Both the position numbers and the translations under genes were made by a program. From Hyaloperonospora brassicae (lineage: Eukaryota; Oomycota; Peronosporomycetes; Peronosporales; Peronosporaceae), in NCBI GenBank assembly GCA_947650285.1, contig CANTFL010001180.1, positions 1 to 64,000 on the forward strand: DNA of 64,000 nucleotides. The letters are read 5' to 3'. The notes beneath the pieces are model-generated. The model did no database searches. It was not told where the DNA came from and saw only the letters and a program-made list of their open reading frames with translations. Of the stretch, positions 23,913 through 33,666 are shown in pieces; positions within the stretch are counted from its first letter, which is position 1; the number at the start of each line of letters is the position of its first letter.

Positions 23913-25066
23913 ATGAACATGTTGGATGGTGAAGACACCTTTCACGCCACGCGTGAAGGGTTTACCCATTTGAGTGACATCGAATTGGGTGCGGTAGAAC
24001 GAATGAGTTCTACCGTAGGCGAACTCGCCATCAGCGCCATGTTGGAGTCTCTAGACAGAGACCAACAACATGCCGCTATCGCCAAGTTCATTCAAAATGA
24101 ACTTGTCGCCGAAAGGGAGAAAGTAGCCTTGCTTCACCAGCAAGGCTCTCAACAGGCCGAGCAGTTGAAAGAACTCGGTGCTCAACAGACAGAGCTGTTG
24201 AGACAGCAGCAATTCCATGCTGCTGTGGGCGGGACGGCACATGCGCGTCGTCCCGAAGTCATGAAAGTTGACATCCCCAAATACAGTGGGGTCCTGGAAG
24301 ACTCCCTGTTACTATGATTTGTCGAACTCGACAGAGCCTTAAGGGCTCGTTGCGTCGAAGATGAGCAAATGAAACGCACATTTGCTCAAACCCACTTGGC
24401 AGGGCGTGCCAAAACTTGGTCCCTGGGGCTCGAGAGCAGTGATCCAAATGTGTTTAGGTCGCTAGATGACTTCAAGTCCCGGCTCAGACAAACGTTTGAG
24501 CCGCCACGGGCTGAGTTCAGGGCTCGTTAAGAGCTCCTGAAACTCAAGCAGGGTAAGCGTGATGTGCACGCTTACGCTCAACATATACGACTCCTCGCGA
24601 GTAGTATAACTGCTAACCCAGTACATGAACACACGTTGATTACGGTGTTCATGAAAGGGCTCGCAGAGGGGCCGTCAGGAGCCACCTGTTCCGCCTTGAG
24701 CTGAATACGCTGGAAGATGCGATATCAGCCGCGGAACAGGAAGACTTTAGCATGAGACAGGCTCATGCTAGCTCAAACTCTTATCGTCCACCGAGACGAC
24801 AAGAGATCGGAGGTCCAGAACCAATGGACCTCTGCTATGTTGAGAGCGAGAGACCTCGCTCTTCGAACAACAAGCGATTGCAGAGGTGCAATCGCTGTCA
24901 GAAGTTAGGGCACTACGCATACGAGTGTAGTGCTCCACGCCCAGTACCAAACAGTACTGAGCGAAATGGACGACCATTTGCCAGAAAGGGCAATGGGCGT
25001 GGGTCCAGCGCTGTTGCGAAGCCGCAACAGCGAGACGGACCATCAAAAAATGGTCGGGGTCAGTAG
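23913..25066 (+). pseudogene. E2 gag (stops and frameshift)
   Basis: Starts MNMLDGEDTFHATREGFTHL. A coiled, Q/E-rich capsid-proximal region runs to a TGA near 24315 that replaces a tryptophan codon still present in E3. After further breaks (TAA near 24528 and a shift near 24670), frame 24752-25066 carries GGPEPMDLCYVESERPR and a CCHC knuckle (CNRCQKLGHYAYEC). It would be the particle-forming, RNA-binding polyprotein. Many short inverted repeats lie within it, for example CAAGTTCATT/AATGAACTTG at about 24084-24106. Confidence 0.85.
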
Positions 25067-25116
25067 GGGCGGAGCGCCCTACTGATCCAGCAACCTCAAG
25101 AGAATTTGCAAATCTC

Positions 25117-26034
25117 TTGACGAAAGTTGCTCCAGATACACAATCATTGTGTGTCTCTGCACCTGGTGATGACGTTTCGCTCATCACCTTGAAGTTGGAA
25201 GCGACAAATGATTTGTCGCTTCGTGCCCTAGTAGACTGTGGGGCGTCGAACAACTTTGCTCGACGCCAGTCACTAGAGGGTCGTAGGCTCAAGTTCGTTG
25301 AGCGCGACATTCCCCTCACAAGGATGGCGGTGCGCCTTGCAACAGGCGCATCGATTACCGTTGAGAAACGTGTAGTAGGAATCCACTACACGTTAGAGGG
25401 CGAACAGTACGATGATGACTTCATCGTACTAGATCTGGATGACAAATTTGATGTCATCCTGGGATTACCTTGGCTCAGAAAGTACGAGCCAAGGGTGAGC
25501 TGGCAGCATCGATCCGTGAAGATGCCTGCCGCTTGTTCATCAGATGGCCATCTGATGAACATCTTGGAGCGTCCACAAGCGTGTGGATGTTCTGCGAGTG
25601 AGTGCGATGGCCTCACTTGCGGTACGGTCGTTAGCACGACTGCACAAGATCACAGTGTAGTTGATCACTACACTGTGGAGCAAGCTCCCGGCGGCTGTAC
25701 AGAAGTACAGGCTGCGCCGAAGGTCCACCACTCGAATAAGTCGAGTGGACCGGGACATGGATGCATGCCTAGCGGGCAGCATCTTAGAAGAAAGAAACCT
25801 GTTGCCCCCAAGGGGCAACATGAAAATCCTAGGTCGACTGGAGAGTCGACCGTAGAGGATCGGTGCCTGACTGTGGTTGCACAGCCACAGTCAGAAGACG
25901 TCGAGGGAATAAGTCCCCACGTACTTGAGGAAGAAATTCCTCAAGAGTCACTTGCTGAGGGATCAGGCCCTCAGCAACCTGTGGAAGCAAGTTTCCCAGG
26001 AAGAAATCGAGACGTTGAACGTCTTGGTCAATGA
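25117..26034 (+). pseudogene. E2 aspartic protease region
   Basis: A 305-codon frame with the protease active site ALVDCGASNNFARRQSLEG, where D-C-G replaces the usual D-S/T-G, then MAVRLATGASITV and DKFDVILGLPWLRKYEPRVSW. The rest is a low-conservation spacer. A frame change near 26000 separates it from RT, whose frame holds ETLNVLVNDGLSVGAYTLDL. E3 keeps the same D-C-G, so cysteine at the middle position is a family feature rather than a mutation of one copy. Twelve stems of 8 bp or more lie in 25331-25977. Confidence 0.85.
25331..25977. repeat. Dense run of perfect short inverted repeats inside coding sequence
   Basis: Stem pairs read directly (arm1/arm2): 25369-25376/25385-25392; 25406-25415/25421-25430; 25437-25444/25452-25459; 25468-25476/25486-25494; 25534-25547/25548-25561 (no loop); 25651-25661/25667-25677; 25728-25735/25741-25748; 25801-25808/25812-25819; 25832-25839/25844-25851; 25867-25876/25885-25894; 25924-25932/25937-25945; 25952-25961/25968-25977. 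Chance expectation for perfect stems of at least 8 bp with loops up to 10 nt is roughly 0.1 in this length. Confidence 0.9.
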
Positions 26035-28229
26035 TGGATTAAGCGTAGGCGCTTATACGCTTGATCTGATTGTGCCTCCGAAACTAACTTCGGAGATAAC
26101 TCAGTTGCCAACGCTAGAACCGAAACGGTTCTTGCGTGATCTGCGTAGTGGCAAAGTCAAGCAGATCTGCATACTCGTCACCGAGGACGAGTATGTGACC
26201 GATATTCGGTCGGCAACAGTTTTTGCTGAGACCGAACGGGTTCTCAGCAGCTCATCGATGGACGAAAGCGTCCTCGATGAGAAGACTCGGATTGAGCGAT
26301 ACATGTCTCAATCCTGGGAGTCACTTCAGGCAAATCCTTTGTATAAGGATTTGATCGAATTCAAGGGCGTATTCCCTGAATCCGTGCCATGCGAGTTGCC
26401 TAAGGACAAAGGCACTCAACACGAGATCGAGCTCAAGCCGGGCTCGAAGTACTGTGTCATGAAGCAGTGGCCACTGCCTCGTGAACAGGTGCTAGCGATC
26501 GACAAGCTCTTTGCCGATCGCTTAGCAGCGGTCCATGTGAGGGAATCAACATCCCCTCACAGCTCTTCGACCTTCTGTGTGCGAAAAGCCACAGGAGGAT
26601 GGCGGATAGTGCACGCATTCAGCAAGTTGAATGCTGCAACGGTACCGGTTCAGACGCCGATACCGAGAAAGGACGTAATCATAGATGGTATGTCAAAGAG
26701 TACCGTCTTCTCGTCCATGGATCTGGTGGACGGATTCTATCAGATCCTCATGCGTGAACGGGACATACCGTACATAGCAGTGAGTACCCCCAGCGGGATG
26801 CTGTGGGAGTGGCTAGTGATGCCACAGGGGCTGAGTAATGCCCCTGCAACATTCAACAGATATGTTACAAATCTGTTGAGACCGGTGCGAGACTTTGCAT
26901 CGAGTTACTTCGACGATGTGTTCGTCCATATCCGGGTTATGGACGGAAAGACGGACGTTGAAGTTCACAGCACTCACGTTCGTCAGGTTTTTCAACTTAT
27001 GCGCAAGCATAAGTTGTACGCCAACCTCAAGAAGTGTATATTCGCGGCTAGCGAAATACCACGTCTTGGGTGCATCGTGGGTAAACACGGCGTACGCCCT
27101 GATCCCGAAAAGATCAAGGCAATCACCGACTGGCCAGTGCCAGTCGATGTCAAGGGACTTTGTAAGATTTCTGGGGCTAGCGGCGTACTTTGCACAAGTA
27201 ACTCGCGCAACTACGCCGAGATGACTATGCATCTTTCTTCTTGCTCAAGAAAATGTGAAGTGGTCAAGGAACGCTGACCGTCAGCGCTCCTTTAACCGTA
27301 TTAAACAGAGCTTTATGCAATTGTCCATATTGGCGATTGCAGATCAGGACGGACCAGTTTATGTGGTCTGTGACGCCAGCAATTTTGCTATCGGCTGTGC
27401 GTTAATGCAGTATGACACAGATGGCGCAGAGCGCGTCGTCTATTATCAGTCGCGTCAGCTGCAAGCAGCTGAGCGTAATTACCCAGTGCATGACAAGGAA
27501 CTCCTTGCCATGAAGTACGCACTGGCTAAGTTCCGCGTCTATCTCTTGGGAGATAGACCGTTTATTGTCTACACGGACCATGCGTCATTACGCACGGCCG
27601 TAAACAGCCCACACCTCTCGCAAAGAATGGCGAGGTGGCTGTCTTTCTTCGCTGAGTATAACTTCTCCGTGGAGTATAAACCAGGACGACTAAACGTCGT
27701 CGCTGATGAGCTTTCGCGCCGGCCCGATTTCGAGCCGGACGCACAACCCAACATTGAGGATAAGCCCACTGTTGCGACACTGTCAGTCAGTGTCCCGTCG
27801 TCAAGTTTACTTGACGACGTACGAAAGGTATACGCAGAAGATAAGGATCTTCTCCGATTGATGAATCATCTGGTGAATCCATCCAGTAAATCAATGAGAG
27901 ATTTACCAGCTTTGTACCGATCCTCTTCGGATCGGTATAGTACACGCAACGGATTGCTGTACTATACAGCTGTTGCCGACGACACGCCTCGTGTCGTCGT
28001 ACCCGCTCATCATGATTTGCGTTTACGCATCATGTATGAGTGTCACGATGCCCCAACAGGCGGCCATCGTGGTAGAGAAAAGACTTACCTCACGGTAAGT
28101 CGTGACTTTTACTGGCCCCGCCAGTATCAGTTGGTACGCAAGTACATACGTGCTTGCGAGGTTTGTCGACGGGTGAAGCCTAGTCCTTCATCCCGTGCAC
28201 CATTGCAACCTCTGCCTGTTCCGACATAG
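25925..28229 (+). pseudogene. E2 reverse transcriptase-RNase H
   Basis: RT frame 25925-27277: SPHSSSTFCVRKATGGWRIV, LVDGFYQI, MPQGLSNAPATF and catalytic YFDD in SSYFDDVFVHIRV. It shifts frame near 27260 into RNase H (27255-28229) with VVCDASNFAIGCALMQYD, ELLAMKYAL, YTDHASL, LSQRMARWLSFFAEY and the ADELSRRPDF end. This is followed by the integrase zinc-binding HHCC-type segment (YECHDAPTGGHRGREKTYLT, CEVCRRVKPS). A TAG at 28227 replaces a GAG present in E3. The sequence from about 26285 to 27720 is almost identical to E3. Confidence 0.92.
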
Positions 28230-29143
28230 TGCTGGCAGTCCGTTTCTATGGACTTTGTCTTCGGATTCCCCGAAGACGCTCACAAGAATAATGGTATTCT
28301 TGTGTTTGTTGACCGATCTCAGCAAGATGGTCCATCTTGCTGCTGTACCCGAGTCGATCAAGGCTCAAGGTTGTGCTCGTGCCTTTCTCGACACGGTGTT
28401 TCGACTCCACGGGTTACCCCGTGAACTCGTATCCGACCGTGACCCTCGGTTCACGGCGGCATTTTGGCAAACCGTGTTCCGTACTCTCGGAACACGGTTG
28501 AAGATGTCCACTTCTGACCATCCCGAAACAGATGGTCAGACGGAACGTGCGAACCGTGTCCTCGAAGAGATCCTTCGAGGATATGTCGACTTCGTTTCCG
28601 AGTTGGATCAAATTCCTACCCACGGTGGAATTCGCCATCAATAATTTGGTGCATGCCTCAACACTGCACACCCCGTTTTACGTGAATGGCTTACGCCATC
28701 CACGTGTACCCGCCCTTCTAGAGTGTGACTCTTGGATAAGGGGGAGGGACTCGCTCGAGCAAAACCGTTTTGGCTCTTGCTCATCACGTGTCGACGCTAA
28801 CGTCGTCACGTATGATGCCGATGTCGATCAGGTCGACATCGATGAAGAAAATCACCTCAATAATAGCGGTGACGCTATTATTGACTCGGATAATGATGAC
28901 GATGCTGGGATGTTCATCATCGTCAACGATTATTCCAGCGAGGAAGTGGACAACCCCGCTGAAAAAGAGAACAATCTCTTAGCAGTGCGCACGAAGCGCA
29001 CTGAAAGACAAAACAAAGAGTCAGCAGAGAACTTCCTACTGACTCGAGAGGCGGTAGTCTGTTTCGTTCAGTACTCCATCGCAAATGCGGTGGACCGCCA
29101 GAAACGGAACGCAGACAAGAATGGAAGAGCAAATGTTCTTTAA
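28230..29143 (+). pseudogene. E2 integrase core with acidic insertion
   Basis: Core pieces in shifting frames: SMDFVFGFPEDAHKNNGILV, then LPRELVSDRDPRFTAAFW and MSTSDHPETDGQTERANRVL, then FAINNLVHASTLHTPFYVNG. Instead of running into the GPF module, a stretch of about 60 residues rich in D and E follows (DVDQVDIDEENHLNNSGD, DSDNDDDAGMF, SSEEVDNPAEKE), roughly 28810-28975. The frame ends at 29143 and the GPF region resumes around 29220-29255. E3 has the same insertion; E1 lacks it. Confidence 0.85.
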
Positions 29144-29254
29144 TTTAAGATTAATGACCTAGTACTACTGTCTACGGTAAACTTACCTGGACATGCAGTC
29201 ACTAGTGTCGGCAGTAGTAAACTACTGCCGAAGTACATTGGGCCATTTCGAGTA

Positions 29255-29962
29255 TTGTATCGCAAGGGCAATGCATACACGATCGAATTGCCACGTAAGA
29301 TGCGCACGCATCCTACGTTTTACGTGGGGAGGCTCAGGCCGTACTGTCAGTACGAGCCTTCTTCTTCCGATGAAGATAGCCCCCACGTTCAAGAACATCC
29401 ATCAAGTTCTTGCGTTCGCGCTCCAGACGATCCGTCTGGTCGCGCAGATAAGATACCTCGGATCTCAACCGAGATATCTCCCCGCGAGCTGTCGCCAGCT
29501 CGCCGAATAGGGAGCGGACATCCCGCTCGACCTGAAGCTGCGCTGTGGCATAATCGGCGCGGTCTCTCGTCCGATCAGCCTCGCGATCCTTGCGGTTCTT
29601 CCGCACGGTTTCGGTCAAAGCGTAGCGCCGGTCGCGCTCGTGCTTCAAGTCATCGCGCAATTCGTCGATTGCGCGATCCATCTCGTCAGGGTCGAGATGG
29701 TGGGCCTGGGTCTCTGGAGGAGGTCTTTCCTCCTCCATCACATCCTTTGGTGGGTGCTCACGGTGATCAACGCTTTCTAGTGGAGCGTATCTTGAACCAC
29801 CGTGACGATTCAGGATCAAGGACGAGCTACCTCGTCCAGTGGCGGGGGTATCCACCCTCTTGGAACAGCTGGGAGCCCCACTCCCAGCTGATGATGGATG
29901 TTGAAGGTCTCGTCCGCCAGTATGACGAGACCCATCCGATAGGTCCGAGGGCCCATCGGTAA
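29255..29962 (+). CDS. E2 pol C-terminus: GPF-type module, linker and chromodomain
   Basis: A 235-codon open frame: YRKGNAYTIELPRKMRTHPT, FYVGRLRPY, an R/S/P-rich linker of about 110 residues, then a chromodomain (FLVERILNHRDD, SYLVQWRGYPPSWNSWEP, ending VEGLVRQYDETHPI). The aromatic and tryptophan positions of the chromodomain core are present, so this part looks intact. The linker and chromodomain lie exactly opposite the coiled-coil half of the antisense ORF. The frame is the tail of an otherwise broken pol. Confidence 0.8.
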   Translation: MYRKGNAYTIELPRKMRTHPTFYVGRLRPYCQYEPSSSDEDSPHVQEHPSSSCVRAPDDPSGRADKIPRISTEISPRELSPARRIGSGHPARPEAALWHNRRGLSSDQPRDPCGSSARFRSKRSAGRARASSHRAIRRLRDPSRQGRDGGPGSLEEVFPPPSHPLVGAHGDQRFLVERILNHRDDSGSRTSYLVQWRGYPPSWNSWEPHSQLMMDVEGLVRQYDETHPIGPRAHR

Positions 29963-30940
29963 ACACGCACTTTTGGCGTTTGTAGACGGATTGCAAGTTT
30001 GCAATCGCGTCCCGCATCTCAGACGAGATGTGTGCTCTTCCCCAGGGAGAACTTAGGGAATACACGTCCCTATGTGCACGCTGCGAGTTGTCAACACAAC
30101 TCGCACAAGGGTCTCCCCATGTGAGGCAAGGAATGTCTGCCTCACTTGACCAACAGTGCGACCGGTACCTTGCACCGGTTGGTGTTCGCTTTTCAAACTT
30201 GAGGCGTACCGCCTCAAGTTTCTTAAGCCACCCTTCTCGTCCAAAATTCTGTACATTTTGGACGAACGCGTTCCACGCAGCCAAAAGCGATGCTTTGTCA
30301 CGCTTTAGGTTGCCATTGTAATATCGATGTCTAAGGAAGACATCGAGATAAATCTCTTCTTCAGCGCGAAAGTTTTTCTCGCTGGAACTCAAGCCGTGAA
30401 GCTCAGTCGCATCGAATAAAGGTATTCGATGGTGTCGGCTTGTCTCGTGGGACAAGCTATTGATGAGCCGTTCGGGCAAACACCCCCGCTTTAGCTCATC
30501 ACGCTTCGAAGTGGTACCTTTGTTGGTACCACGGCTCCCAGAATGACGACGGCTTGCACCATCGTCGCATCGTTCGTGCGAAGGTGCACGAGTTGATCGT
30601 GGTGATGAGTAGCCCGTCCTCATAACCGTACTTCATCATCACTGCCGAACAGACTGTGATGCATCTCAAGAGTCCGTTCGTTCGACAGTGGTCTTGGCGA
30701 ATACCGAGGCGTCGCCGGTGATCGAGACGCCTCTGGAACATTGCCCGAGTCAGACACGTCTGACTCGCCAGAGTAGATGACCTTAACGTCGAGGTCATCA
30801 TGCGCACGCGGTGTGGTACCGCGTGCACCTGCAGCACCTGTTGCTGCAGGCGGAGAAGGAGCAGCAGACGACGAATCGTATGCCGCAGAGGCTGGCACAG
30901 CAGCGAACTGTGCGGGTCTTGAGTCCATTTGCACAGACAT
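29334..30940 (-). pseudogene. E2 antisense ORF (aORF), one frameshift
   Basis: Minus-strand frame opposite to pol, starting at ATG 30940, 131 bp inside the 3' LTR. The first 106 codons (acidic, A/S-rich; IYSGESDVSDSG, HSLFGSDDE) end at a frameshift near 30620 and continue as a 429-codon frame to 29334. The middle part (HRIPLFDATELHGLSSSEKN, AAWNAFVQNVQNFGREGWLK) looks globular and is almost identical to E3. The last 120 residues are a strong heptad-type coiled coil (DELRDDLKHERDRRYALTET; LRSEVSYLRDQTDRLERER). No membrane segment, signal peptide or known domain is seen. It overlaps the sense chromodomain over its whole length. Function unknown. Confidence 0.65.
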
Positions 30941-31059
30941 GTTAACTATGCGAGGTCAAGTGGAAAGTGAATGGAACGGACCCAACAAGTGCTCCCTGTT
31001 CCAATGGTCCCCAACGGGTGTCCGCCATATTTTTAATAGTCACATGGTGCATATCAGTT

Positions 31060-31070
31060 AAGGGGGGTGA
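31060..31070 (+). promoter_or_regulatory. E2 polypurine tract
   Basis: AAGGGGGGTGA directly before the 3' LTR, the expected plus-strand priming site. Confidence 0.75.
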
Positions 31071-31465
31071 TGTAACGGGGCAGCCCGTAACATTGAAATT
31101 TCCATTTGAGAGATAAAGACAACAAAGAATATTCTTTTGAATATTCTTTTGACAATATCACCAATAGTGGTGATATTGATGGGTCGACCAAAGAGTTCTG
31201 CTCATTGGTTGATATCTTGATCGATATCAACCCACCAATCGCCGCAAGACGCGCGCAATGAGTGGTGACGAGACGTCACCATACACTCAGTTATATTAGC
31301 ATAATTAAGTTAAGTCAAACATAGAGACAGTGGTTAAAGACTTAATTATATCAATATAACAGTTCTACTTTTACCTTATCTTCGCTTCCTCGTTTGCCTC
31401 GTGTACGTCTGTCGGGCGCACCGAAACACTTGCGTTAAGTTCACGCAAGGGTGTGCCCCGTTACA
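31071..31465 (+). repeat. E2 3' LTR
   Basis: 395 bp, near-identical to 23476-23868 with about three substitutions and two 1-base insertions. Confidence 0.93.
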
Positions 31466-31776
31466 CTAGTCGTAGAAAAAGTAAAACTGTTATTAATATA
31501 ATTAAGTCCTATAACTCTTGTATCTCTGTTTGTCTTGACTTGATTATACTAATGTAACTATATGTATGATGACGTCTACTCACCACCCATTGCGCGCGTC
31601 TAGCAGCGATTGGTGGGTTGAAATTATCGCTATATCAACCAATGAGTAGACCCTTCGGTCATCTTCAAGCACTATCATCTGACTCTGTGATACTGTTGAA
31701 AGAATATTCAACGTAATATTCTCTATTGTCAATTTCTTCTTAAGACAATTTTTATGTAACGGGCTACCCCGTTACA
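31466..31776 (-). repeat. E3 3' LTR, right fragment
   Basis: Continues the LTR broken at 23475, matching 38731-39038. Starts with the duplicated CTAGT and ends CGGGCTACCCCGTTACA, a hairpin on its own. Confidence 0.9.
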
Positions 31777-31904
31777 TCAACCCTTCCTTAACTGATAGTC
31801 ACCATGTGACTATCGAAACATTATGGCCACCCGTTGGATGCCAACGGGATAGGAGTATTTGTTGGTCAGATTCATTCATTCTGACTTTGCCTCGCATAGA
31901 TAAC

Positions 31905-33113
31905 ATGTCTATGCGGGGTGAACCAACGACGACACAGCCTGTTGCTGCGCCCGCCTCTGCGGCAGACAACTCGTCGTATGCTGCTAGTTCTCAGTCTGCA
32001 GCAGTTGTTGCTGCAGGCGTATGTGGTATCGCACCTCATGCACACAGTGACCCCGAGTTAGGGGTCAGCTACTCTGGCGAGTCAGATTTGTCTGACTCGT
32101 AAAAGCCTTTAGAGTCATCGCGTTCACCTGCGGTGCCTCGTCCATCAAGAGACGTGCCTAAAGCACGGACTCGCGACATGCGTCACAGTCTGTTCGGTAG
32201 TGATGATGAATTAGGTTATGAGACGGGCTACTCATCACCACGATCAACTCGTGCACCTTCGCACGAACGATGCGACGATGGTGCAAGCCGTCGTCATTCT
32301 GGGAGCCGTGGTACCAACAAAGGTACCACTTCGAAGCGTGATGAGCTAAAGCGGGGGTGTTTGCCCGAACGGCTCATCAATAGCTTGTCCCACGAGACAA
32401 GCCGACACCATCGAATACCTTTATTCGATGCGACTGAGCTTCACGGCTTGAGTTCCAGCGAGAAAAACTTTCGCGCTGAAGAAGAGATTTATCTCGATGT
32501 CTTCCTTAGACATCGATATTACAATGGCAACCTAAAGCGTGACAAAGCATCGCTTTTGGCTGCGTGGAACGCGTTCGTCCAAAATGTACAGAATTTTGGA
32601 CGAGAAGGGTGGCTTAAGAAACTTGAGGCGGTACGCCTCAAGTTTGAAAAGCGAACACCAACCGGTGCAAGGTACCGGTCGCACTGTTGGTCAAGTGAGG
32701 CAGACATTCCTTGCCTCACATGGGGAGACCCTTGTGCGAGTTGTGTTGACAACTCGCAGCGTGCACATAGGGACGTGTATTCCCCAAGTTCTCCCTGGGG
32801 AAGAGCACACATCTCGTCTGAGATGCGGGACGCGATTGCAAACTTGCAATCCGTTTACAAGCGCCAAAAGCGCGTGTTTACCGATGGGCCCTCGGACCTA
32901 TCGGATGCGTCTCGGCATACTGGTGAACGAGATCTTCTACGTCAGCCATCAGCTGGAATCGAGGTTACCAGCTGTCATACGATGGTAATTAACCACGCCA
33001 GTGGACAAGGTGACTTGTCCGTTCCACATTCTTCACGCAGTGGCTCAATATACGCTTCACGTGAAATCGGTGACCACCGTGAGAATCCACCAGTGGTTCC
33101 GGTGGCGGTGTAA
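31905..33113 (+). pseudogene. E3 antisense ORF (aORF), one in-frame stop
   Basis: Plus-strand frame starting at ATG 31905, 129 bp inside the E3 3' LTR, opposite to E3 pol. It is open to 33113 except for one TAA at 32100-32102, 402 codons in all. Residues corresponding to 32215-32900 are nearly identical to the E2 aORF; the start and the C-terminus differ. A downstream piece at 33153-33341 (LTELRVEVDHEYDLRHDLLA, SEREKHRLRDELE) resembles the coiled-coil end of the E2 protein and is probably the displaced tail. It overlaps the broken chromodomain on the minus strand. Confidence 0.62.
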
Positions 33114-33560
33114 ATACAAGGTCCGGCTCAACCGCTGGGCCTGCAGGGGACTTTGGTTAACCATTGGCGTTACCTGACCGAGTTGAGGGTGGAAGTCGAT
33201 CACGAATACGATCTTCGGCACGACCTGCTGGCGACCGTACAGCTTCTCCGTACCTATCAGGAGAAAGACCGATCGGATTCCGCGTTCTTTCAACTCGAGA
33301 GTGAACGCGAGAAGCATCGTTTGCGCGACGAGCTAGAGTAGTCTCGTCGCAAGACCGCGTCGCTAAAGGACCAACTTGAGTGTTTGGTCCGTAATCACAA
33401 GAATCATTTGGGGATTCTGGAGCGTGCCGGCTGTCTCCGTTCTCGCGAGAGGCCCTATACTGAAAGTACGGGCGGAGACGACCAACATAGAACGTAGGAT
33501 GCGTGCGCATCCTGTGAGGCAACTCAATCGTGTATGCATTGCCCTTGCGGTGCAACACAA
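32900..33560 (-). pseudogene. E3 pol C-terminus and broken chromodomain
   Basis: Frame 33157-33558 carries RKGNAYTIELPHRMRTHPTF and YVGRLRPYF with a diverged linker. A chromodomain remnant follows in about 32930-33090 (RFHVKRILSHCV, LVHWRG, then a stop where E2 has tyrosine). Stops in the domain show it is not maintained in this copy, while the opposing aORF stays open across the same bases. Confidence 0.75.
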
Positions 33561-33666
33561 TAAAGGGACCAATGTATTTCGGTAGTAGTTTACTACTGCC
33601 AACATTAGTGGTTACATGTCCAGGTAAGTTTACCGTAGACAGTAGTACTAGGTCATTAATCTTAAA

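Larger units (their letters stand above)
23476..31465 (+). mobile_element. E2: Ty3/Gypsy chromovirus-like element (plus), inserted in the E3 LTR
   Basis: A 7.99-kb element with LTRs 23476-23868 and 31071-31465 that differ by about three substitutions and two single-base indels, so it is young. Flanks are TTAGT (23471-23475) and CTAGT (31466-31470), a 5-bp target duplication with one change. The intact E3 LTR has CTAGT at the same place. Plus-strand order: gag, protease, RT, RNase H, integrase, chromodomain; an antisense ORF fills the 3' part. Stops and frameshifts break gag and integrase. The coding region is unusually dense in short perfect inverted repeats. Confidence 0.93.

Noticed and set aside
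28532..28671. Antisense frames inside integrase as further hidden genes
   Set aside because: Short and without conserved features; hairpin-rich sequence produces similar words on both strands.
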